Assembly: GCA_937931765.1 (NCBI GenBank)
Contig: CALHAO010000498.1
Span: 1 to 7,794, forward strand
From: an uncultured Thiotrichaceae bacterium
GTDB taxonomy: Bacteria; Pseudomonadota; Gammaproteobacteria; Thiotrichales; Thiotrichaceae
Direction: 5' to 3'
DNA length: 7,794 nt
In this document: positions 1 to 5,404 of the stretch, one piece after another
How positions within the stretch are numbered: the first letter of the stretch is position 1
How the letters are laid out: each line of letters opens with the position of its first letter
Position numbers and translations under genes: made by a program
Notes under the pieces: generated by a model
What the model was told of the DNA's origin: nothing
Seen by the model: the letters and a program-made list of their open reading frames with translations, nothing else
The model's database searches: none

Positions 1-743
1 CCGTATTGAACCTGCATAATTTGTTGCACTGAGTTCAGGTAGCCGAGAAAAGCCCCGAAGATGAAACCGACCATGACGGTATAACCAATGGTCTGTCGGT
101 GACTCATGACGGATTTAATGGCTTTAATCTGTTCTTTCAGAGACAGCCGTGTACGGTCTTCCGGTAGCAGTGTTTCCGGCATGCGCAGGCCAAACCATAG
201 CCCGCTGCCAACCGCCATTAACAGGAAGGCAGCGAAAATTGCCCGCCATCCGGCTAGCCATGCAATGCCTTGCCCAATAGCAGGTGCCAACATCGGGACG
301 AGAATAAAAATGATCATCGACAGTGACATAATCCGCGCCATTTCCCGCCCACGGTAACAGTCACGTACCAGCGCCATAGTTAAGACCCTGGGTGTCGCTG
401 CGCCTAGGCCCTGTAAGAAGCGGCCAATGAGCATGGTGTTGAAGTCATTGCTGAACATTGATAGGAAGCAACCGATCCCAAAAAGCCCCAGACCCGCATA
501 CATCAAGGGCTTGCGCCCCATGCTGTCCGATAATGGCCCCATGATGAACTGGCCTAATGCCAGCCCTGCAAACAACACTGAAATAATCAGCTGTGCATCA
601 TTCTCATGACTGACTAGCAGGTCTCTGCCTATATCGGGTAATAACGGCAACATGGCATCTATCGAAAAGGCTGTCAGCGAGGATAGAAGGGCAATAAGGA
701 CGATAAACTCGGCCAGACCGGGAATAGGGCGTGATAATTTCAT
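1..743 (-). CDS. Bcr/CflA-type MFS multidrug efflux transporter, C-terminus beyond left edge
   Basis: The reverse strand has an open frame from an ATG at 743 to the window edge: 247 codons of a protein that usually has about 400. It is a major facilitator superfamily drug:proton antiporter of the inner membrane. Residues 12-35 form a first membrane helix containing an acidic residue (Asp29, in FSIDAMLP), as is typical of Bcr/CflA and MdfA-like pumps. Residues 69-79 (GPLSDSMGRKP) are the family's motif A loop between helices 2 and 3. Residues 108-128 (GRFLQGLGAATPRV and following, ending in an Arg-Asp pair) match helix 4. Residues 149-170 (VPMLAPAIGQG, then GWRAIF) match the antiporter motif C. 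A cytoplasmic loop starts near residue 188 (MPETLLPED). No clear Shine-Dalgarno sequence precedes the ATG; the start was chosen because the family begins just before helix 1. The gene is divergent from sodB. The substrate cannot be deduced. Confidence 0.9.
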   Translation of the reverse strand, partial: MKLSRPIPGLAEFIVLIALLSSLTAFSIDAMLPLLPDIGRDLLVSHENDAQLIISVLFAGLALGQFIMGPLSDSMGRKPLMYAGLGLFGIGCFLSMFSNDFNTMLIGRFLQGLGAATPRVLTMALVRDCYRGREMARIMSLSMIIFILVPMLAPAIGQGIAWLAGWRAIFAAFLLMAVGSGLWFGLRMPETLLPEDRTRLSLKEQIKAIKSVMSHRQTIGYTVMVGFIFGAFLGYLNSVQQIMQVQY

Positions 744-859
744 TACGATGAGCCGGTACAAAGGAGGGCAGTGTATCAGCTTGTTTCTGTTGAAGCCGCC
801 TATGAAGTCATGCTGGAAAATATTTTTGCCAAGAAAAAACGCTTGCTGACTCAGACATA

Positions 860-888
860 TTGCATGACATCAGCCAATGGCCTATCTT
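860..888 (+). promoter_or_regulatory. Probable sigma70 promoter of sodB
   Basis: TTGCAT at 860-865 and TATCTT at 883-888 are separated by exactly 17 bases, a good match to -35 and -10 elements. Transcription would start near 895, leaving a leader of about 50 bases before the sodB ATG at 945. I saw no Fur-box-like palindrome nearby. A second TAGAAT at 901-906 lacks a matching -35. Confidence 0.45.
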
Positions 889-944
889 ACGCGCTTAGTT
901 TAGAATTAATCACCGTCAAGCACTATTTCCAAGAGGATTTTATT

Positions 945-1526
945 ATGGCACATTCATTACCTGATCTTCCTTATGCTAAGGATGCATTAGCACCGCATAT
1001 TTCACCTGAAACTTTCGATTTTCACTACGAGAAGCATCATGCTGCTTATGTGACTAATCTGAACAACCTGATTCCTGACACGGGTTATGCTGATATGTCT
1101 TTAGAAGATATTATCAAATCAGCAGACGGCGGCATCTATAACAACGCTGCTCAGGTATGGAATCACACGTTCTTCTGGAACTGCATGGCTCCAAATGGCG
1201 GCGGTGAGCCAACAGGCGCACTGGCTGACGCGATCAATGCTAAATGGGGTTCGGTTGCTGATTTTAAAGCAGCTTTCCAGGCTTCAGCAGTAGGTAACTT
1301 CGGTTCCGGCTGGACATGGTTAGTGAAGAAAGCTGACGGTTCTGTTGATATTGTTAATATGGGGCCTGCAGGCACACCGTTAACAACAGGTGACAAGCCG
1401 CTGTTATGCATCGATGTGTGGGAACATGCTTATTACATTGATTACCGCAATGCACGTCCTAAGTTTGTCTCAACTTTCCTTGAAAGTTTGGTGAACTGGG
1501 ATTTCGCTTCTGCAAACTTTGCGTAA
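945..1526 (+). CDS. sodB: Iron superoxide dismutase
   Basis: This gene encodes a 193-residue cytoplasmic superoxide dismutase, which converts superoxide to oxygen and hydrogen peroxide; the length is the usual one for SodB. The four metal ligands are in place: His27 (FHYEKHH), His74 (QVWNHTFFW), and Asp157 and His161 (DVWEHAYYIDYRN). Gln70 in the AAQVWNH segment is the second-sphere glutamine position characteristic of the iron form; manganese enzymes carry it later in the chain. The glycine-rich segment PNGGGEPTG and the C-terminal half (GSGWTWLV) also fit the Fe type. The ATG at 945 is preceded by GAGGA with a 7-base gap and gives the family's normal N-terminus. The frame stays open back to a GTG at 771, but that 58-residue extension resembles no targeting signal. 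The gene appears monocistronic, between its own promoter (860-888) and terminator (1570-1597). Iron-dependent control by Fur or a RyhB-like RNA is known for sodB in enteric bacteria; I cannot see evidence for it here. Confidence 0.97.
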   Translation: MAHSLPDLPYAKDALAPHISPETFDFHYEKHHAAYVTNLNNLIPDTGYADMSLEDIIKSADGGIYNNAAQVWNHTFFWNCMAPNGGGEPTGALADAINAKWGSVADFKAAFQASAVGNFGSGWTWLVKKADGSVDIVNMGPAGTPLTTGDKPLLCIDVWEHAYYIDYRNARPKFVSTFLESLVNWDFASANFA

Positions 1527-1569
1527 CTAAATAATCGGGATTATCCCTGCGCTTTGGGGATATTCTAAG

Positions 1570-1597
1570 AAAAACCGGGGTTTTCTCCGGTTTTTTT
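1570..1597 (+). terminator. Rho-independent terminator of sodB
   Basis: The stem CCGGGG (1575-1580) pairs with CTCCGG (1585-1590), including one G-T pair, around a TTTT loop. It is flanked by five A on the left and seven T on the right (1591-1597), so the stem can extend through A-T pairs. It lies 44 bases after the sodB stop, which is a classical intrinsic terminator arrangement. Confidence 0.92.
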
Positions 1598-1640
1598 GTG
1601 TGTATTGCTTGCCGTACGACCAAATTCTGGTTAAAACTAG

Positions 1641-1676
1641 GCGGTGTGCCAAGTGTATTTTATTGGCAAAGTCCGC
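1641..1676. repeat. Imperfect inverted repeat upstream of the methyltransferase gene
   Basis: TGCCAA (1647-1652) and TTGGCA (1663-1668) are perfect inverted arms around a 10-base AT-rich loop. Beyond small unpaired bulges, GCGG (1641-1644) pairs with CCGC (1673-1676). It lies about 85 bases before the start at 1760, so it could be an operator or a transcript hairpin. It may also be chance. Confidence 0.3.
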
Positions 1677-1759
1677 TTGCGAAATAGGGTCGGGGTAAAG
1701 TCACTGATAACCTTTGTATGCGTGCTACATTCAAAAATAAGCGCTTATAAGGACTATGA

Positions 1760-2332
1760 ATGTTATCGAAAGCATTGAAGCTTCAGGAAACCTCATCATT
1801 TATTGTTGAGTGGATTAAGTCACCGTTGGTCACTGCCTCGGTCATTCCCTCCAGTACACGATTGGCCAAAAAAATGGTACAGGGTCTGAGTCCTGATAGT
1901 GAGCAGGTGATTGAGCTGGGGCCAGGAACTGGCGTCTTCACCAATCAATTATTGGCGGCTGGTATTAAGGAAGAAGCCTTGGTGCTGGTTGAGCTTAATA
2001 ATAAGTTTGCTGGTAAACTCCGGAAAAAATACCCGCAAGCCACGGTGATTAATGGTGCAGCGGAAGCTTTACCTCGTCTACAGCTGAAAAAGGCGAATGC
2101 CGTTGTCAGCGGTTTGCCGTTGTTATCCATGCGTGATAAACAGATTGATGCGATTCTTAAAGGCGTATTCGATGTCATGCAGCCTGGTGGTGTTCTGGTG
2201 CAATTTACCTATGGCTACAGTAGTCCTATCAAAAAACACCTGTTACAACAACACGGCTTAGTCGCACAACGTAATAGTTTTGTGCTGAATAACTTTCCGC
2301 CCGCCAGTGTGTATCACATCACCAAAAAGTAA
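1760..2332 (+). CDS. Class I SAM-dependent methyltransferase, phospholipid N-methyltransferase-like
   Basis: The product is a 190-residue protein with the core of a class I (Rossmann-fold) S-adenosylmethionine methyltransferase. Motif I is ELGPGTG at 52-58 (SAM binding), the acidic end of the second strand is Glu78 in LVELN, and motif IV is SGLPLL at 117-122. A post-motif PGG occurs at 142-144. The N-terminal stretch around 25-40 (ASVIPSSTRLAKKM) and the motif IV wording are typical of small bacterial phospholipid N-methyltransferases (PmtA type), which methylate phosphatidylethanolamine towards phosphatidylcholine, and of relatives of the rRNA adenine dimethylases. There is no membrane helix, so a peripheral or cytoplasmic enzyme is expected. 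The ATG at 1760 follows an AAGGA with about 6 bases spacing. An overlapping ATG at 1756 in another frame soon meets a stop. The fold is secure; the substrate is inferred, and other small-molecule or lipid substrates remain possible. Confidence 0.85.
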   Translation: MLSKALKLQETSSFIVEWIKSPLVTASVIPSSTRLAKKMVQGLSPDSEQVIELGPGTGVFTNQLLAAGIKEEALVLVELNNKFAGKLRKKYPQATVINGAAEALPRLQLKKANAVVSGLPLLSMRDKQIDAILKGVFDVMQPGGVLVQFTYGYSSPIKKHLLQQHGLVAQRNSFVLNNFPPASVYHITKK

Positions 2333-2349
2333 CACGCATCAAGTAAATA

Positions 2350-2391
2350 ACCATCATCCGGTTCACATCTAAATAGAACCGGTGTCATGGT
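2350..2391. terminator. Hairpin between convergent genes, possible bidirectional terminator
   Basis: CCGGTTC (2358-2364) and GAACCGG (2376-2382) form a perfect 7-bp stem around an 11-base loop. ACCAT (2350-2354) and ATGGT (2387-2391) extend it outward past unpaired bases. It sits between the convergent stop codons at 2332 and 2417. Neither side carries a real T-run, so it is a weaker terminator candidate than the one after sodB. Confidence 0.45.
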
Positions 2392-2416
2392 CATGCTTCG
2401 AGCGGGTGTTATGACT

Positions 2417-5206
2417 TCAATTGGCAGCAGGCAGTATGCCTTCAATATCAGACAGCGGTATTTCTTCCAGTTCTAGTTCCAGTTCAGGAATAATTTCCAT
2501 CGGAATGATTTCTGGTATTTGAACCTGCTGTGGCTGGTATTGCGGTTGTTGTTGTGGCGGCTGCTGATATTGTTGCTCGGGTACTACGGCGACCGGAGCC
2601 TGTGCACCGATAGGATTCGCTGGTGCATTAAAGTCATTAAATACCGGCTGCTCAATGGGTTGAAATTGCGGGTTTTCAGGTTGGTAAGTATAAATCTCCT
2701 GGCCATTGTTGTTAGTTGCTGGCTGTGGTTGTGCTATCTGAGGCTGCGGAATTTGTTGTGGCTCATAGCGGATGACAGGCTGTAACGGTTGATTTATTAC
2801 ACCACTTTCCCAAACAGGCACATCTACAGCTGCCGGTTGAGTATTTAAATCTGGAATAACTTCAGTCAGTATTTCCTCAATAGGCGCAACTTCATCAATC
2901 ACTATGGTTTCTACTTCCTGAATACGTATGGGGTTAACAGGTAATGTCTCTACCGGTAACTGGCCAGCCTGTTCTGTGAACGTGTCAATAATTGGTGCTG
3001 CGAGCGTGTTTTGTGGCGCAGGTGTTGCTGGCTGCAGTTCTATTACTTCAATTTCAGGGCTGCTTTGTATTTCAGCAACCGGCGCAGGCTGAGTGATTTC
3101 ATTGGTGTAAGCGGCGTTGAGTTCCTGTTGTCCATTTTCTAGGTCTGAAAAACGGTATTTACGGATCAGACGCTCACTCTCACCCAGATAAGTGCCTGCT
3201 TGTTCCAGTTGGCCTTCTTCAATGGCCGCACGGGCGGTTTGTTGACGAAGTTTAACAATGTCTTTCAGTAAACCTAGCGCCTCTGGGTTATTGGGTTGTT
3301 TGAACATCAGGTTGGTAAGGTGTAATAGAGCATGGTCATCATCTGAATCGTCTTTGGTCAGGTTGCCCGCGCGAATCGAATCTCTGGCTTTGGCCAATAA
3401 CTCACCAACCTGTTGATCTTCCTGTTTGATAATGCCCAGCTTGCTTTCCAGTCGGACTAATCTTGGTAATTGTCCGGTCACCATAAACTCACGGATAATT
3501 TTATCGCCATCATTCAGGTTGGTTTGTGCTTTACCAAAATCATTAGCATCGATTAGTTGTTCCGCCTGGTTAAAGGTGTTGTCCAGCACACTGTTTATCA
3601 GTGTTTTAGCCTGTGGGTTGTCTTTATCAAGCTCATTCACCTGACGCAGGAATGAGAGTGCGCCTGGTGCATTATTGCTATCTCCGATCTGATTTTTACC
3701 GATAGCTACTTCGGCACTTTTTAGTAAAACATTGATGCGCTCTTGTTTACTCTTAGCTTGGTCTTCTACAGCTGCTGGGGCATTCTCGACAACAGCTGGC
3801 TCAACTTCAGTGACTTCAGTGACTTCTGTGATCGGAGTCGGTTCGGCCAGCTCTGGTTCATCCACTAAGGCTATTGCAGCAATTTCAGCCGCATCTGCTT
3901 TTTCAGTTTCACTGGGTGTTGCCTCTGCCTCGGCTATTTCGGTTGTAGTGTTATTAGTGGCGGCAACTTCTTCGGTTGTGACTGCTTCTTGTTCCGGCTC
4001 TGCGATGACCTCGGCGGCTTCAGCGACCTCCTCTATAGGCTCTGCTTCAGGCTCCGGTTCTTGGGCTGGTGCCTCCACTTCAGCAACAGATTCCGTCTCT
4101 GTCATTTGCTCAGTAGCTGTGATGTCCGTGGTGTTTGTTTCCGGTTCTGGTTGCTTTATTGCTTCGGGGGCAGCGCTGATCTCTGATGGTTCCTGGCTTG
4201 CCGGTTCCTGTTCGGTGACCAGAGCTTGTTGCGATGCATTGTCAGGTTCAGGAAACATTTCCCCAACCTTGGCTGTCAGGTGATACATGGCAAATGCCAG
4301 AACGCCTAATGCTGCCGCTACGGTGACCGGGAACAGAATGTTGCGTTTATTCGCCTTGCGCAGAGCGATGAGTAGTTTATCCGGATTCTCCGGACGTGGC
4401 TTACGCTGGAAAGCCAGCGCAGAGCCTAGTATTTCCCAGCTATTTTTGGATAGCTTTTTCAGCGGTGCTGGTTTGTATTCCTGAGTGACCGAGGTCAGTG
4501 AACTGCGTTCGCCATAGGGGGCTTCCCCCGCCAATAATGCGTACAACAATGCAGCAGAAGAGAAGGTGTCATCTTCAGTAACCGGTGTATCGCCAACCGC
4601 AACAGAAGGGCTGATGTAGCCGGAATGTAGCGCGAGCTTATTGGTAGCTGCCCGACTGGAGGTGGTGAGTTGTTGTTGCACCTTAACCAGTGGGGCATTG
4701 AGGATAATGTAGCCTGTGGAGGTTTGTTGGATGGCACCGGGTTCCAGGTAACCGAATGGCCCGGCCTGAATGCCGGAGAGGACATGACTGATATTCTCCA
4801 GCATATCCAAAGCACTATCCAATGGTAGTCCACGCTCATCCAGCGCTTTGATATGTTCACTGAGCAGTTTGCCATTAATATTATTCAGCGCCAGCCAGTA
4901 TTCACCGCTGTTTTCACCATAGGCAATAATGTTCGGGTAAGCTGTCGAGGGAGGTGCCGGACGACTGAGTATCTGTTGCCATGCATCAGCAAACCCCTGC
5001 TGATGTACTAAAGCAGGCGTGACCAATAGGATCAGTACAGTTTTCTCAGGACTGGTTTCTGTTGCATTATGCAGATCATTCGCCCAGTAAATATCAGCCA
5101 ATGCTGTCTTGGTTAAAAGATGGCGCAACGCAAAGCGCAAATCAATTAAGCGCGGTTCCTGATCTGCTGCGTTCATAGATGCTGATGAATGATGTTCGTT
5201 CGACAT
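2417..5206 (-). CDS. Single-pass membrane protein: pseudokinase-like domain, acidic linker, duplicated helical module, Gln/Pro-rich tail
   Basis: The product has 929 residues from the ATG at 5206. A TTG three codons upstream abuts the AGG and is a poor start; the ATG has AGG about 9 bases away. Residues 18-285 resemble a Ser/Thr protein kinase in outline: FGYLEPGAI (151-159) sits where HxDLKPxN should be, NAP (170-172) replaces DFG, then DDTFSSAALLYALLAGEAPYG (212-232) matches the helix F and G region, and RPENPDKLL (271-279) the last helix. The catalytic His, Asp and Asn and the DFG Asp are all replaced, so a pseudokinase or binding domain is more likely than an active kinase. Residues 290-310 are one membrane helix preceded by RKANKR, predicting a cytoplasmic N-terminus and periplasmic remainder. 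Next come an acidic Glu/Pro/Ala stretch (about 320-485), two related TPR-like modules (491-574 and 600-684), and a Gln/Pro-rich tail (805-897) ending in acidic residues. I find no cysteine. Function unknown. Confidence 0.88.
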   Translation of the reverse strand: MSNEHHSSASMNAADQEPRLIDLRFALRHLLTKTALADIYWANDLHNATETSPEKTVLILLVTPALVHQQGFADAWQQILSRPAPPSTAYPNIIAYGENSGEYWLALNNINGKLLSEHIKALDERGLPLDSALDMLENISHVLSGIQAGPFGYLEPGAIQQTSTGYIILNAPLVKVQQQLTTSSRAATNKLALHSGYISPSVAVGDTPVTEDDTFSSAALLYALLAGEAPYGERSSLTSVTQEYKPAPLKKLSKNSWEILGSALAFQRKPRPENPDKLLIALRKANKRNILFPVTVAAALGVLAFAMYHLTAKVGEMFPEPDNASQQALVTEQEPASQEPSEISAAPEAIKQPEPETNTTDITATEQMTETESVAEVEAPAQEPEPEAEPIEEVAEAAEVIAEPEQEAVTTEEVAATNNTTTEIAEAEATPSETEKADAAEIAAIALVDEPELAEPTPITEVTEVTEVEPAVVENAPAAVEDQAKSKQERINVLLKSAEVAIGKNQIGDSNNAPGALSFLRQVNELDKDNPQAKTLINSVLDNTFNQAEQLIDANDFGKAQTNLNDGDKIIREFMVTGQLPRLVRLESKLGIIKQEDQQVGELLAKARDSIRAGNLTKDDSDDDHALLHLTNLMFKQPNNPEALGLLKDIVKLRQQTARAAIEEGQLEQAGTYLGESERLIRKYRFSDLENGQQELNAAYTNEITQPAPVAEIQSSPEIEVIELQPATPAPQNTLAAPIIDTFTEQAGQLPVETLPVNPIRIQEVETIVIDEVAPIEEILTEVIPDLNTQPAAVDVPVWESGVINQPLQPVIRYEPQQIPQPQIAQPQPATNNNGQEIYTYQPENPQFQPIEQPVFNDFNAPANPIGAQAPVAVVPEQQYQQPPQQQPQYQPQQVQIPEIIPMEIIPELELELEEIPLSDIEGILPAAN
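3804..3830 (-). repeat. Three tandem 9-base units inside the membrane protein gene
   Basis: On the plus strand ACTTCAGTG occurs at 3804-3812 and 3813-3821, then ACTTCTGTG at 3822-3830. On the coding strand they encode three Thr-Glu-Val units in the acidic linker (about residues 460-468). This is probably replication slippage in a tolerant, disordered region. Confidence 0.8.
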
Positions 5207-5249
5207 GCTGGTCAACCTGTTTAAACCCGTACTCTAGTGTGTGACGGGC

Positions 5250-5255
5250 ATTATA
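5250..5255 (-). promoter_or_regulatory. Consensus -10 element (TATAAT) for the pseudokinase-like gene
   Basis: The reverse strand reads a perfect TATAAT 44 bases before the ATG at 5206, so transcription would begin near 5243 with a leader of about 37 bases. I find no convincing -35 at 16-18 bases, so an activator may be needed, or the match is chance. It suggests the gene has its own promoter despite following the 5405-7357 gene on the same strand. Confidence 0.4.
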
Positions 5256-5326
5256 AAGTAAAGCAGGTAGTGAACACATCTTAACCGTGTCATGGCAAGC
5301 ACTTTTTACCGGTAACTGTCCAGCTC

Positions 5327-5375
5327 ATGCCCCAAATTGATCATTTCCTGCCTTGAATTGCTCAATTTGGAGCAT
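5327..5375 (-). terminator. 14-bp stem-loop between the two large minus-strand genes
   Basis: ATGC at 5327-5330 and CCAAATTGA at 5332-5340 pair with TCAATTTGG at 5362-5370 and GCAT at 5372-5375, around a 21-base loop. The one mismatch (C5331 against A5371) becomes a G-U pair in RNA made from the minus strand, giving an unbroken 14-bp stem in the direction of the flanking genes. An outer GTAAC/GTTAC pair (5312-5316 and 5387-5391) could extend it. No T-run follows, so it may be a terminator, an RNA processing or stability element, or a protein-binding site. It starts about 30 bases past the stop of the upstream gene. Confidence 0.5.
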
Positions 5376-5404
5376 AATCTGAATCGGTTACTGAATCGTG
5401 CACA

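Noticed and set aside
106..849. Three short plus-strand open frames opposite the efflux pump gene
   Set aside because: The minus strand encodes clear MFS motifs across the same bases; the plus-strand frames have no supported start or motif.
1598..1759. Search for a promoter of the methyltransferase gene
   Set aside because: TTGCGA (1677-1682), GATAAC (1706-1711) and similar hexamers occur, but none pair at 16-18 bases, so no promoter is called.
3732..4283. A 183-codon plus-strand open frame rich in Ser, Ala and Val
   Set aside because: It is the reverse-complement shadow of the Glu/Pro/Ala-rich linker of the minus-strand membrane protein; Glu and Ala codons read backwards give Ser/Ala-rich nonsense. 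No family pattern.
4495..4875. A 126-codon minus-strand open frame overlapping the kinase-like domain
   Set aside because: It lies wholly inside the real gene in another frame, has a random composition rich in Trp, Cys and Pro, and has no recognisable motif.
5207..5215. TTG start adding three residues to the pseudokinase-like protein
   Set aside because: The AGG ribosome site directly touches the TTG, leaving no spacing; the ATG at 5206 has suitable spacing.
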